From Halosaccharopolyspora lacisalsi (lineage in GTDB: Bacteria > Actinomycetota > Actinomycetes > Mycobacteriales > Pseudonocardiaceae), in the NCBI RefSeq assembly GCF_014137975.1, contig NZ_JACGWZ010000004.1:434001-498000 (forward strand): a stretch of DNA of 64,000 bases. Reading direction: 5' to 3'. The notes under the pieces are model-generated. The model made no database searches and was not told where the DNA came from. It worked only from the letters and a program-made list of their open reading frames with translations. Below, piece after piece: positions 1-8,514 of the stretch (position 1 is the stretch's first letter; every line of letters begins with the position of its first letter). The position numbers and the translations under genes were made by a program.

Positions 1-795
1 GTGCAGCCCCGGGGTGCGCAGCTCCGGGCGTTGCCGCCAGGTCTCGGACACGATGCCGATCATCCCCTGCTCGCGGGCGGTGTTGCCGCCTCCGATGGCC
101 ACGCGCTCGTTCATCAGCGTGTCCATCGCGATGCGCCACCCCTGGCCGACCTCACCGAGGCGCTGGGAGTCCGGAATCCGGGCCCCGGACAGGAACACCT
201 CGTTGAACTCCGCCTCACCGGTGATCTGGCGCAGCGGGCGTACCTCCACGCCCGGATCCGTCATGTCGCAGAGGAAGTACGTCAGCCCCTTGTGCTTGGG
301 CGCGCCCGGGGCCGTGCGGGCCACGAGGATGGCCCAGCGAGCCGTGTGCGCCAGCGAGGTCCACACCTTCTGCCCGTCGAGGACCCACTCGTCGCCCTCG
401 CGGACCGCCCGCGTGGACAGCGCGGCCAGATCGGAGCCCGCCCCCGGCTCGCTGAACAGTTGGCACCAGGTTTCCTCGCCGGTCCACAGCGGCCGCAGGA
501 AACGCCGCCGTTGTTCCTCGGTGCCGTGTCCCAGGATCGTCGGGGCCGCCATCCCGAGCCCGATGGTGTTGGTGAGCGGATCGTTGTCCGGCGCTCCCGT
601 GGCGGCGAACTCCTCGTCCACGACGGTTTGCAGTGCCCTGGGAGCGTCGATCCCGCCGAGACCGACGGGGTAGTGCACCCAGGCGAGTCCGGCGTCGAAG
701 CGCGCGCGCAGGAAATCCAGCCGGTCGGTCCCGGCCGGGTCGTGTTCGGACAGGAACCGACGTACGCGCGTGCGCAGCTCGTCGGCATCGACCAT
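1..795 (-). CDS. acyl-CoA dehydrogenase family protein (C-terminus beyond window)
   Basis: An FAD-dependent acyl-CoA dehydrogenase fold. The first 265 residues are visible and the gene runs off the left edge; the family is about 400 residues long. Reading down from ATG at 795 gives MVDADELRTRVRRFLSEHD, then the flavin/substrate region CQLFSEPGAGSDLAAL. An AAGGAG ribosome site precedes the ATG. It is the last visible gene of a four-gene operon (HAD, kinase, two dehydrogenases), 30 bp after the previous stop. Two adjacent dehydrogenases may form a heteromer or act on successive intermediates; that is inference. The substrate cannot be read from the sequence. Confidence 0.9.
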   Translation of the reverse strand, partial: MVDADELRTRVRRFLSEHDPAGTDRLDFLRARFDAGLAWVHYPVGLGGIDAPRALQTVVDEEFAATGAPDNDPLTNTIGLGMAAPTILGHGTEEQRRRFLRPLWTGEETWCQLFSEPGAGSDLAALSTRAVREGDEWVLDGQKVWTSLAHTARWAILVARTAPGAPKHKGLTYFLCDMTDPGVEVRPLRQITGEAEFNEVFLSGARIPDSQRLGEVGQGWRIAMDTLMNERVAIGGGNTAREQGMIGIVSETWRQRPELRTPGLH

Positions 796-825
796 GATCG
801 ACTCCTTGCGTTGTCGGTCCGACGG

Positions 826-2034
826 TCAGGCGTGCTTCTTCAGTTCCCTGCGTGCCAGCGAACGGCGGTGCACCTCGTCGGGACCGTCCACGATGTGCAG
901 TGTCCTGGCGTTGGCGTAGAGGTTGGCCAGCGGGAAGTCCTGGCTGACCCCGGCACCACCGTGAGCCTGGATCGCACGGTCGATCACCCAGGTGGCCATC
1001 TCGGGAACCGAGACCTTGATCGCCTGGATCTCTGTGTGCGCGCCCTTGTTGCCCACCGTGTCCATCAACCACGCCGTCTTGAGCACCAGCAACCGCGTCG
1101 TCTCGATCCTGATGCGCGCTTCTGCGATCCAGTGCCGCACCATCCCCTGATCGGCCAGGGGGCCGCCGAAGGCCTCGCGTTCGGACACCCGCCGGCACAT
1201 CAGGTCCAGCGCTCGTTCGGCCATCCCGATGGCCCGCATGCAGTGGTGGATGCGTCCCGGTCCCAGACGTGCCTGAGCGATCGCGAAGCCTTCGCCCTCC
1301 CCGGAGATGATGTTCGAGGCGGGAACCCGCACGTCGTGGAACTCGATCTCGGCGTGGCCGCCGTGGTCTCCGTCGGTGTAGCCGAAGACGTGCATCCCCC
1401 GCTTGATCTCGACCCCGGGAGTGTCGGCGGGCACCAGGACCATGCTCTGCTGCCGGTGCCGCTCGGCGTCGGGATCGGTCTTGCCCATGACGATCAGAAT
1501 CCGGCAGTCGGGACTCATGGCGCCGGAGGACCACCACTTGCGGCCGTTGACGACGTACTCGTCGCCGTCGCGCTCGATGCGGGTGGAGATGTTGGTGGCG
1601 TCCGAGGAGGCCACGTCCGGCTCGGTCATGCAGAACGCCGAGCGGATCTCCCCCTCCAGCAGCGGTGTGAGCCACCGCTCGCGCTGCCGCTGATCGCCGA
1701 ACATCGACAGCACTTCCATGTTGCCGGTGTCCGGCGCCGAGCAGTTGAGCGCTTCCGGAGCCAGGCGCGGACTGCGACCGGTGATCTCGGCCAGCGGTGC
1801 GTACTGCAGATTGCTCAGACCGGCACCGTGCTCGCCGGGCAGGAAGAGGTTCCACAGTCCTCGACCGCGGGCCGCGCCCTTGAGCTCCTCCACGACCGGT
1901 GGTGTGGCCCAGGGGTTCTCGGCCGCGGCCACCTGTTCGGCCAGCACGGATTCGGCCGGGTACACGTGGGTGTCCATGAAATCCGTGAGCTGCTCGCGCA
2001 GCAGCTCGGTGCGTTCGTCAAAGGCGAAGTCCAT
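826..2034 (-). CDS. acyl-CoA dehydrogenase, ACAD10/ACAD11-like clade
   Basis: Complete 402-residue acyl-CoA dehydrogenase starting [16 protein letters not shown]. The FAD/acyl-binding region is at about 135-175 ([23 protein letters not shown]). The C-terminal [12 protein letters not shown] stands where most acyl-CoA dehydrogenases have GEGTSEIQ; as I recall, GPDEVH marks the ACAD10/11-like branch, in which the dehydrogenase domain works with a kinase domain. The ATG at 2034 directly abuts the kinase stop and has an AAGGAGG site inside the kinase 3' end, so the two are translationally linked. Known for the branch: it acts after phosphorylation of a hydroxyacyl-CoA. The exact substrate here is unknown. 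Confidence 0.92.
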   Translation of the reverse strand: MDFAFDERTELLREQLTDFMDTHVYPAESVLAEQVAAAENPWATPPVVEELKGAARGRGLWNLFLPGEHGAGLSNLQYAPLAEITGRSPRLAPEALNCSAPDTGNMEVLSMFGDQRQRERWLTPLLEGEIRSAFCMTEPDVASSDATNISTRIERDGDEYVVNGRKWWSSGAMSPDCRILIVMGKTDPDAERHRQQSMVLVPADTPGVEIKRGMHVFGYTDGDHGGHAEIEFHDVRVPASNIISGEGEGFAIAQARLGPGRIHHCMRAIGMAERALDLMCRRVSEREAFGGPLADQGMVRHWIAEARIRIETTRLLVLKTAWLMDTVGNKGAHTEIQAIKVSVPEMATWVIDRAIQAHGGAGVSQDFPLANLYANARTLHIVDGPDEVHRRSLARRELKKHA

Positions 2035-3093
2035 TCATGCCTCCTTGAGGGTCGCCAATCCCTGGGTGACCAGGGGTTCCACGAGTGCGCCGACGTGTTC
2101 GAAGCCCTCGCCGACGGTTTGGCCGTGGGTGAACCGGTAGTGGATGCCCTCCAGGATCACCGCGATCTTGAAGAAGCCGAACGCGACGTACCAGTCCAGT
2201 TCGGACAGATCGGTGCCGCTGCTGAGGGAGTAGCGCCGCAGCAGTTCGCGGGCGGGCGGGAAGTCGTACTCGGGCCCGATGCCCTTGGCGATCGGGTTGT
2301 GCTCGATCCCGTCGAAACCCTCCCAGTAGACCACCAGCAGCCCGAGGTCGGTGAGCGGATCACCCAGCGTGGCCATTTCCCAGTCGAGGACGGCGCTGAT
2401 GCCCTCCGCGCCGACGACCACGTTGTCCAGCCGGTAGTCGCCGTGCACGATGGCCGCCCGCCGGGTCTCGGGGACGCGGGCCACCAGTCGTTCGTGGAGC
2501 TCGGTGATACCGCTGATCTCGCGGGTGTGCGAGGCCGCGAGCTGCTTGCTCCAGCGGCGCAGCTGGCGGTGCAGGAAACCGTCGGGACGACCGAAGTCGC
2601 CGAGCCCGACGGTGGCCGGATCGATCGCGTGCAGGTTCGCGAGCACGTCCATCAGCTTCAGCGACAGGTCCTCGCGCCCCGCGATGCTCAGCGCCCCGGT
2701 TTGCTCCGGAGCACGGTAGACGGTGCCTTCGACGAATTCCATGACGTAGAACGGGGCGCCGATGACCTCCTCGTCCTCGCACAGCAGGTAGGTGGCCGGA
2801 ACCGGTACGCCGGTATCGGCCAGCGCGGTCATGACGCGGTACTCCCGGCTCATGTCGTGAGCTGTGGCCAGCACGTGGCCCAGCGGGGGACGGCGCACCA
2901 CCCATCGGCCGACGCCGTCGCCGACGAGGTAGGTCAGGTTGGAACGACCGCCCTCGATCAGCTCGCCCCACAGCGGTCCCCGGACGAGTCCGGGGACCTC
3001 GGTGTCGAGGTGGCGGCGCAAGCTGTCCAGTTCGAGTCCCGGAGGATTTTCACGACTGCCGCCGCGTTCGCCGATGCTGTTCCTGTCGGTCAT
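2035..3093 (-). CDS. APH-family phosphotransferase (probable hydroxyacyl-CoA kinase)
   Basis: A 352-residue aminoglycoside-phosphotransferase-fold kinase. The catalytic loop IVHGDYRLDNVVV (Brenner HGDxxxxN) and the metal-binding segment VLDWEMATLGDPLTDLG are intact, and the N-lobe reads GGRSNLTYLVG. ATG at 3093 is chosen over the long upstream extension because it overlaps the HAD stop as ATGA. Because it lies between a HAD and two acyl-CoA dehydrogenase genes, antibiotic resistance is unlikely. Bacterial LvaA and the kinase domains of animal ACAD10/11 belong to this group and phosphorylate 4-hydroxyacyl-CoA; assigning that reaction here is inference. Confidence 0.9.
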   Translation of the reverse strand: MTDRNSIGERGGSRENPPGLELDSLRRHLDTEVPGLVRGPLWGELIEGGRSNLTYLVGDGVGRWVVRRPPLGHVLATAHDMSREYRVMTALADTGVPVPATYLLCEDEEVIGAPFYVMEFVEGTVYRAPEQTGALSIAGREDLSLKLMDVLANLHAIDPATVGLGDFGRPDGFLHRQLRRWSKQLAASHTREISGITELHERLVARVPETRRAAIVHGDYRLDNVVVGAEGISAVLDWEMATLGDPLTDLGLLVVYWEGFDGIEHNPIAKGIGPEYDFPPARELLRRYSLSSGTDLSELDWYVAFGFFKIAVILEGIHYRFTHGQTVGEGFEHVGALVEPLVTQGLATLKEA

Positions 3094-3755
3094 GGATCCT
3101 CCCGGTCGACTTCGAGCCCCGGTAACAGCTCGGCCAGCTGTGCTCGGGTTTTCTCGGCGTTGTCGTGCAGCACCGTGCGCATTCCCAGCCGTTCGGCGGC
3201 TTCGGTGTTCGGTTTGCCGTCGTCGACGAACACGGTGCGTTCGGCGGGCAATCCCAGCCGCTCCAGAACCAGTCGATAAATCTCGGGATCTGGCTTGCGC
3301 AGGCCGACCCGGCTGGAGATCACGGTCATGTCGAACAGCTCGTCGAGCTTGTCCCACGGATAGTTGTTGCCCCAGCTGTTGGACAACAGGGCAGTGCGGA
3401 GGCCGGCTTCCCGAACGTCTTTCACCAGGCGTGTCATCGCGGGGTGGTCCTCCATGAAGGAGAACAACCGCCCCAGCAGTCCCCGGGGGTCGACGGGGTG
3501 ATCGTCCTCGGTGCGCAGGCGTGCAGCCAGCACGCGGTCGAACTGCTCGACCGGCATGTCACCGGTCTCCAGCCGGTGCAGGGGATTGCCGGGGATGGCG
3601 TCGCGCGACAGCCACTCCTTGAGCGCGGCGGAGAACGTCTCCGGGCGGATGTGCTCCGCCCGCGTCCAGGCCGCGATGGCGGTGCGGCCAGGTGTGGTGA
3701 GCACACCGCCGTAGTCGAAGATCACCGCGTCGATCCGTGCGTCGTGGCCGCCCAT
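3090..3755 (-). CDS. HAD-superfamily hydrolase (ACAD10 N-domain-like)
   Basis: A 221-residue HAD subfamily IA phosphatase. Motif I is DAVIFDYGGVLTTPG (nucleophile Asp and second Asp replaced by Gly in DYGGV), motif II LLSNSW, motif III GLRKPDPEIY and motif IV FVDDGKPNTE. Replacement of the usual DxD acid by Gly is common in the epoxide-hydrolase N-domain and ACAD10 group, and phosphatase activity may be weak. First gene of the operon; its last codon overlaps the kinase start. No Shine-Dalgarno precedes ATG 3755, and a TANNNT box sits 8 nt upstream, suggesting a leaderless message. Confidence 0.88.
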   Translation of the reverse strand: MGGHDARIDAVIFDYGGVLTTPGRTAIAAWTRAEHIRPETFSAALKEWLSRDAIPGNPLHRLETGDMPVEQFDRVLAARLRTEDDHPVDPRGLLGRLFSFMEDHPAMTRLVKDVREAGLRTALLSNSWGNNYPWDKLDELFDMTVISSRVGLRKPDPEIYRLVLERLGLPAERTVFVDDGKPNTEAAERLGMRTVLHDNAEKTRAQLAELLPGLEVDREDP

Positions 3756-3756
3756 A

Positions 3757-3785
3757 CGGCAGGACCATACCGACTAGACGGTATG
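3757..3785 (-). promoter_or_regulatory. leaderless promoter and inverted-repeat operator of the HAD/kinase/ACAD operon
   Basis: A perfect 7-bp inverted repeat with 6-bp spacer, CATACCG-actaga-CGGTATG, occupies 3766-3785, 11 bp before the HAD start. On the minus strand the downstream arm supplies TATGGT, a good -10 hexamer whose end is 8 nt before the ATG. A repressor bound to the repeat would block the promoter. The repeat and hexamer are seen; the regulator is unknown (TetR-type by analogy). Confidence 0.5.
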
Positions 3786-4155
3786 CGCGCCAGACCTCCC
3801 TCGTGATCGGTGTCGTCGCCGGCGAAGGGTGGTCCTGCCGGCCGGGAAGCCCCGCTCGGCCGCCGCAACGACATTACGGAACTCGGTAATCTCATAAAAA
3901 TCCGTTCAGGGGGTTTTGGCTTGCTCGGCGTTATCGCGTACTCCGAGCGAGTGTTGTCGAAACGTTCTCGTTGTCGGATCGGTTCACCCCCGCGGCGGTT
4001 GCCGGTCCGGTTTTCGGTGAGGGTGCGTCATCGGAATCGGTATTCGTGGCGGCGTCTCCGGGTGGGCATCGTTGACGCTTTGCTTACGCGCCAGTAACCA
4101 TCGCTGAGTCGCGCGGCACCCACTCACGTCCACGACGAATTCCGAGGTGAGTCCC
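3786..4155. other. gene-free divergent intergenic region
   Basis: About 370 bp between the minus-strand HAD operon and the plus-strand secreted-protein gene. It is locally AT-richer than the neighbourhood around 3870-3960. A weak ATTAC...GTAAT repeat lies at 3873-3890. The one open frame (3810-4097) is arginine/glycine rich with no coding character, so I call no gene. Promoters for the downstream gene presumably lie here. Confidence 0.5.
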
Positions 4156-4797
4156 ATGAACCCCCGGTCGCGCCTGTTCGGCGCCCGCAGCTTGGCCGTC
4201 GCCGCCTGCTCCGTCCTGACGATGTTCGCAGTGTCCTCGCCGGCCACGGCGGCCACGTTCGAGCACAACTTCGACTGCTCGGGCGACTCGCCGCTGGGTG
4301 CGCAGATGTTCAGCCTGCAACAGAGCACCGATATCACCGCACCGGGAACGGTTCCCGCCGGATCGGCGTTCGACGTCGTCATCGACCCCGCGCCGGAGGC
4401 GGCTCCCGAGGAGGTCAACGGTTACACCGTCAACAGGGTCGAGAACCTCGCCCTGAAGATTCCCGTGCCGGCGAACTCCACCCTGGCCGGTACCGAGCTG
4501 ACCGGAGGCTCGAACCTCGGCTCGACGCCGCCGGAGATCAGCGTCAGCGGCGGAGTCGCCACGGTGCGCATCACCGGTCCGATCGGGGGTGGCGAGACCT
4601 ACGAGTTACCCACGGTCACCGCTCGCCTCGCGGCGGGTGATTCCGGGACGATCGAAACCAAGCTCCACGGGACCGGTTACGACGATCCCGGCCTGATCCC
4701 GGACGCCGCCGTCTCGTCGGTCCTCGGCGAGATCGACGTCCCGAGCAACTGCTACCCGACCCCCAACCCGGTGCTGACCACCACGACCATCGAGTGA
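4156..4797 (+). CDS. secreted protein of unknown function
   Basis: A 213-residue exported protein. The signal peptide begins MNPRSRLFGARSLAVAAC, is hydrophobic to about residue 30 and ends SSPATA before a mature start ATFEHNFDCSGD. The mature part is acidic, Gly/Ser/Thr rich and beta-prone (ATVRITGPIGGGETYELPTV), with a Cys near each end (FDCSG and SNCYPT) that could form a disulfide, and a Pro/Thr-rich tail. The ATG at 4156 is preferred to the in-frame GTG at 4147 because GAGGTG lies 6 nt ahead. It resembles Ig-like secreted domains of actinobacteria but I do not recognise the family. Single gene, facing a shared terminator. Confidence 0.75.
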   Translation: MNPRSRLFGARSLAVAACSVLTMFAVSSPATAATFEHNFDCSGDSPLGAQMFSLQQSTDITAPGTVPAGSAFDVVIDPAPEAAPEEVNGYTVNRVENLALKIPVPANSTLAGTELTGGSNLGSTPPEISVSGGVATVRITGPIGGGETYELPTVTARLAAGDSGTIETKLHGTGYDDPGLIPDAAVSSVLGEIDVPSNCYPTPNPVLTTTTIE

Positions 4798-4817
4798 GTC
4801 GTCCGGTCGACGGTGTC

Positions 4818-4840
4818 CGGTGTCCTCGCGCGGGACACCG
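4818..4840 (+). terminator. hairpin after the secreted-protein gene
   Basis: Eight-bp stem 4818-4825 / 4833-4840 (CGGTGTCC / GGACACCG) with a 6-nt loop, 21 bp after the stop. No T-tract, as is usual in this GC range. Confidence 0.45.
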
Positions 4841-4910
4841 CACACCGGTGTGTCGGCGGGTCGGCCTGCCGCCGGATCCGGCGCACCACGTCCGTCACCG
4901 AGATATGAAA

Positions 4911-4945
4911 GGTCCCCCTCCCGGACGGGGGACGGGAGGGGGACC
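4911..4945. terminator. strong bidirectional hairpin terminator
   Basis: A perfect 13-bp stem, 4911-4923 (GGTCCCCCTCCCG) against 4933-4945, with a 9-nt loop. It lies between two convergent genes, so it can stop transcription from both sides. Confidence 0.8.
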
Positions 4946-5003
4946 GTTCGCGACGCGGCCGTGTTCGGGGCAGGGTCGCGTCACGCGAGCTCGAACGTGA
5001 CTC

Positions 5004-6551
5004 TCAGGCGTCCTCCTTGAGCATGTCCGAGCACTTCTCGCCGATGGCCATGGTGGTGATGTTCGGGTTGACCGCCACCAGGAACGGCATCGCCGAGCCG
5101 TCGGCGACCCGCAGGCCCTGCACACCCTTGACCCGCAGCCGCGCGTCCAGCGGGGCGTTCGCGTCGTCGTCGGCGCCCATCGGAACCGACGCCGCCGGGT
5201 GGTACACGGTGTTGTGCGTGCGACGCAGGTAGTCTGCGATCTCGTCGTCACTGCGCGCGTCCGGACCGGGGTGCAGCTCGGCCCCCGCCCACTCGCTCAT
5301 GGCCGGCTGCTCGACGATCTCGCGGGCCAGCTTGATGCCGTAGGTCATGACCCGGATGTCGTGCGGGTCGGTGAAGTAGCGCGGGTCGACCGCGGGCTTG
5401 TCCCGGAAGTCCGACGTGCGCAACCGCACGGTTCCGACCGAGCGGCTGCGGGTGACGTTGGGAGTCAGGCAGAAGCCGTTCTCCGTGGTCGGGTAGCCGT
5501 AGCGGGCGGTGTTCATGTCGAAGGGCACCGAACCGTAGTGGAACATCAGGTCCGGCCGGTCCAGCCCCGGCTCGGTCGTGGTGAAGATCCCGATCTCCCA
5601 CCACTGGGTGGACTCGGTCACCATCGGCTTCTTGGCGTCCCAACCGATGACGCCCTCGGGGTGGTCCTGCAGGTTCGACCCGACACCGGGGGAGTCCACG
5701 AGCACGTCGACACCGACCTCGCGCAGGTGCTCGGCGGGGCCGATCCCCGAGAGCATCAGCAGTTTCGGAGTGTCGATGGCCCCGGTGCTGAGCACGACCT
5801 CGCGGCGGGCGTTGATCCGCCTGGTGTGCATCCCGTCGGCGTCCAGGTAGTCGACACCGGTGGCCCGCGTGCCGTCGAAGGCCACCTTCTTGGCGCGGAC
5901 CTCGGTGCGGATCTCCAGATTGGGACGCTTGCCCATGATCGGGTGCAGGTAGGACACCGACGAGGAGGAACGGGTGCCGTCCTCGCGAGCGTTGATCTGG
6001 AACCAGTTCGCGCCGTGGGTGACGGTGCGTCCGGAGTTGAACTCGGTGGTCGGGATCCCCGCCTGGTCGCAGGCCTGCAACAGCGCCACGCCGGAGGGGT
6101 CCTCCGGGGGGACGCTGCGCAGCGTCACCGGACCGTTGCGCCCGTGGTGCTCACCGGGGCCGTCGTTGTTCTCCAGTCGGCGGTACAGCGGGAAGATGTC
6201 CTTGGACCCCCAGCCGGGCAGGCCCATCGACTCCCACTCGTCGAGGTCCTCGGCGGGAGCCCAGAAGGCGATGCAGGAGTTGTGCGAGGAGCATCCGCCG
6301 AGCACCTTGGCGCGCGCGTGGCGCAGGTAGGAGTTCCCGGACTCCTGCGGTTCGACGAGGTAGTCCCAGTCGTAGCCGGACTCCAGCAGGTTCATCCAGC
6401 GGTCCAGCTCCAGCACCGCGGATTTGTCCACATCGGAGGGCCCGGCTTCCAGCAGGCAGACGCTGGTGTCGGGGTCCTCGGACAACCGGGCGGCCACGGC
6501 AGCTCCCGCGCTGCCACCACCCACGACGACGTAGTCGAACGATTCGGTCAT
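5004..6551 (-). CDS. betA: GMC-family flavin oxidoreductase, probable choline dehydrogenase
   Basis: A 515-residue GMC oxidoreductase. The N-terminal FAD motif is DYVVVGGGSAGAAVAARL with LLEAGPSD following. The GMC signature regions GGCSSHNSCIAFWA and LSTGAIDTPKLLMLSGIGP are present. The C-terminal catalytic His/Asn region reads HNTVYHPAAS...NPNITTMAIGEKC. ATG at 6551 has AGGAGAGG upstream; the open frame beyond it is non-coding. It follows a betaine-aldehyde-dehydrogenase-like gene, so choline to betaine aldehyde oxidation is the likely role. The substrate is inferred from context, because GMC enzymes are broad. Confidence 0.82.
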   Translation of the reverse strand: MTESFDYVVVGGGSAGAAVAARLSEDPDTSVCLLEAGPSDVDKSAVLELDRWMNLLESGYDWDYLVEPQESGNSYLRHARAKVLGGCSSHNSCIAFWAPAEDLDEWESMGLPGWGSKDIFPLYRRLENNDGPGEHHGRNGPVTLRSVPPEDPSGVALLQACDQAGIPTTEFNSGRTVTHGANWFQINAREDGTRSSSSVSYLHPIMGKRPNLEIRTEVRAKKVAFDGTRATGVDYLDADGMHTRRINARREVVLSTGAIDTPKLLMLSGIGPAEHLREVGVDVLVDSPGVGSNLQDHPEGVIGWDAKKPMVTESTQWWEIGIFTTTEPGLDRPDLMFHYGSVPFDMNTARYGYPTTENGFCLTPNVTRSRSVGTVRLRTSDFRDKPAVDPRYFTDPHDIRVMTYGIKLAREIVEQPAMSEWAGAELHPGPDARSDDEIADYLRRTHNTVYHPAASVPMGADDDANAPLDARLRVKGVQGLRVADGSAMPFLVAVNPNITTMAIGEKCSDMLKEDA

Positions 6552-6571
6552 GGTCACCTCTCCTGTCGGGT

Positions 6572-6895
6572 TCACGAGACGACGGATTTGGTTTCGTAGG
6601 CCGCCGCGTCCTCGGCGGTGTCGGTGCCACCGGGGGCCGCGTGCTCGGAGAGCACACCGGTGCGATGGCGCTGCCTGAACCAGTAGTAGCCGAAACCGCC
6701 CAGGACCACCACGCTCACGAACAGCACGGCGCTCCACCGCGAGCACCGGTGGTAGGGCGGTGTGGCGTTGTAGACGACGCGGCGCGGCCAGCCCGGGTTG
6801 GTCACCATGCCCCCGCCCCAAGGCACGGCGAGGATGTTGACCGGAAGGCCGAACCGGCCCAGCGAGAACCGACCCTCATGCCCGAACTCCTTCCC
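6572..6895 (-). pseudogene. C-terminal remnant of an APC-family permease
   Basis: About 105 codons read GRFSLGRFGLPVNILAV, then WPRRVVYNATPPYHRCSRW, a single membrane segment (AVLFVSVVVLGGFGYYWF) and a tail RQRHRTGVLSEHAAPGG. This matches the last transmembrane helices and tail of amino-acid/choline-type APC permeases, which are normally about 500 residues with 12 helices. The first 400 residues are absent: sequence upstream to the aldehyde dehydrogenase stop is only about 80 bp and not homologous. The fragment has a normal stop 21 bp before betA. It most likely records deletion of a permease gene that once lay between the two enzymes. Confidence 0.75.
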
Positions 6896-6978
6896 CGCGT
6901 CGACGTGGTCGGGACACGTCGACACCGGGTGGTCGTCGCGGAGAAACAAGGAGGGCGACGGTTCTTACCGAAGGGTGG

Positions 6979-8514
6979 TCACCGCTCCGAGAACCAGCCC
7001 TGTGGTTCGGGCCGCAGGTTCTGGTAGATGTGCTTGGACTCCTGGTACTCGGCCAGGCCGCCACGTCCCAGTTCACGTCCGCTTCCGGACTGCTTGAAGC
7101 CACCCCACTCGGCCTGGGGCAGGTAGGGGTGGAAGTCGTTGATCCAGACCGTGCCGTGGCGGAGCCTGCCCGCGACGCGCTGGGCCTTGCTCACGTCGGA
7201 GGTGAACACCGCGCCGGCCAGGCCGTAGTGGGTGTCGTTGGCGATGCGCACGGCGTCGTCCTCGTCGGTGAAGCGCTCCACCGTCAGCACCGGGCCGAAG
7301 GACTCCTCGGTCACGGCGTAGGACCCCTGCTGCACCTCGTCCAGCACCGTGGGCAGGTAGAAGTAGCCGTTGGCGTACTCCTCGCCCTCGGGACGGCGCC
7401 CACCGGTGCGCAGTACGGCACCCTCGCCGATGGCCTTCTCGACGTGTTCCTCGACCTTGCGGCGGTGCTCGGCCGAGATCAGCGGCCCGGTCTCGGCATC
7501 GGGATCGAACGGGCCGCCGATGCGGATGAGCTCGGCCCTGCGCACGATCTCGTCGACCAGGGCGTCGTGGATCTCGTCCTGCACGATCAGGCGTGCTCCC
7601 GCGGAGCAGACCTGGCCGGAGTGCAGGAAGATCGCGGTCATCGCGTAGTCGACGGCGGTCTCGAAGTCCGCGTCGGCGAAGACCACGTTGGGGTTCTTGC
7701 CCCCGAGCTCCAGCGCCACCCGCTTGACCGTGGCCGCGGCGGAGGCGGCGATGACGCGACCGGTGTGCAGTCCGCCGGTGAACGACACCAGATCGACGTC
7801 GGGGTGCTCGGCCAGTACCGAGCCGACCTCCTGACCGCTGCCGAGCACCAGGTTGCCCACGCCGGCGGGCAGTCCCGCTTCCTCGAGCGTGCGCAACAGC
7901 AGGATCGCGGTCGCGGGGGTGAGCTCACTGGGCTTGAGCACGAAGGTGTTCCCCGCGGCCAGTGCCGGAGCGACCTTCCAGGCCACCTGGAGCAGCGGGA
8001 AGTTCCAGGGTGTGATCATCCCGCACACCCCGACGGGTTCGTGGGTGACCCGGCTGATCGCGTCCGTCGACCCCGTGTCGACGACGTGCCCCGCGTCCGT
8101 TCCGGCGATCTTGCCGAAGTAGCGGAAGCACGCGGCGATGTCGTCCATGTCGTAGCCGCTTTCCACCAGCCTCTTGCCGGTGTCCAACGACTCGGCCCTG
8201 GCGAACTCCTCGCGGTCGCGGACCAGGATGTCGCTGACGCGGATCAGCAGGTCGCCGCGCTCCCAGGCGGGGGTGTTGGCCCAGGCGCCGTCGTCGAAGG
8301 CGCGACGTGCGGCGGCGATGGCGCGCTCGGCGTCCACGCGCTCGGCTTCGGCGACCTTGGCGACCGCGCTGCCGTCGGACGGGCAGCGGATCTCGCGAGT
8401 CCCGCCCGCGTTCGCGGACGTCCAGGCACCGTCGATGTACAACGTGCTTCCGGTCTCCGAGGAGGCCGGGCTGACGTGCTCGGTGCCCTCCGGAGAAACT
8501 TCGGTCTGCGGCAT
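6979..8514 (-). CDS. betB: aldehyde dehydrogenase, probable betaine-aldehyde dehydrogenase
   Basis: A 511-residue NAD(P)-dependent aldehyde dehydrogenase. It shows the proton-relay MITPWNFPLLQ, the general-base Glu in ALELGGKNPN, the nucleophile Cys in LHSGQVCSAGARL and the C-terminal EWGGFKQSGSGRELG typical of betaine aldehyde dehydrogenases. The cofactor motif reads FTGGLHTGR where FTGSTxTGR is usual. ATG at 8514 (MPQTEVSPEG) is preferred; the frame continues upstream without coding character. Paired with a GMC oxidoreductase and divergent from a TetR gene, it fits conversion of betaine aldehyde to the osmolyte glycine betaine. Confidence 0.85.
   Translation of the reverse strand: MPQTEVSPEGTEHVSPASSETGSTLYIDGAWTSANAGGTREIRCPSDGSAVAKVAEAERVDAERAIAAARRAFDDGAWANTPAWERGDLLIRVSDILVRDREEFARAESLDTGKRLVESGYDMDDIAACFRYFGKIAGTDAGHVVDTGSTDAISRVTHEPVGVCGMITPWNFPLLQVAWKVAPALAAGNTFVLKPSELTPATAILLLRTLEEAGLPAGVGNLVLGSGQEVGSVLAEHPDVDLVSFTGGLHTGRVIAASAAATVKRVALELGGKNPNVVFADADFETAVDYAMTAIFLHSGQVCSAGARLIVQDEIHDALVDEIVRRAELIRIGGPFDPDAETGPLISAEHRRKVEEHVEKAIGEGAVLRTGGRRPEGEEYANGYFYLPTVLDEVQQGSYAVTEESFGPVLTVERFTDEDDAVRIANDTHYGLAGAVFTSDVSKAQRVAGRLRHGTVWINDFHPYLPQAEWGGFKQSGSGRELGRGGLAEYQESKHIYQNLRPEPQGWFSER

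Noticed and set aside
2035-3093. Aminoglycoside resistance gene
   Set aside because: APH fold alone does not indicate resistance; the HAD and acyl-CoA dehydrogenase neighbours and DWEM motif point to metabolic kinase.
1-3279. Plus-strand 1092-residue open frame over the acyl-CoA dehydrogenase operon
   Set aside because: It is a mirror frame of the minus-strand genes, Arg/Gly/Pro rich, with no domain; high GC removes stops from complementary frames.
3810-4097. 95-residue open frame upstream of the secreted protein
   Set aside because: No ribosome site, Arg/Gly-rich composition and low similarity to any family pattern; region is probably regulatory.
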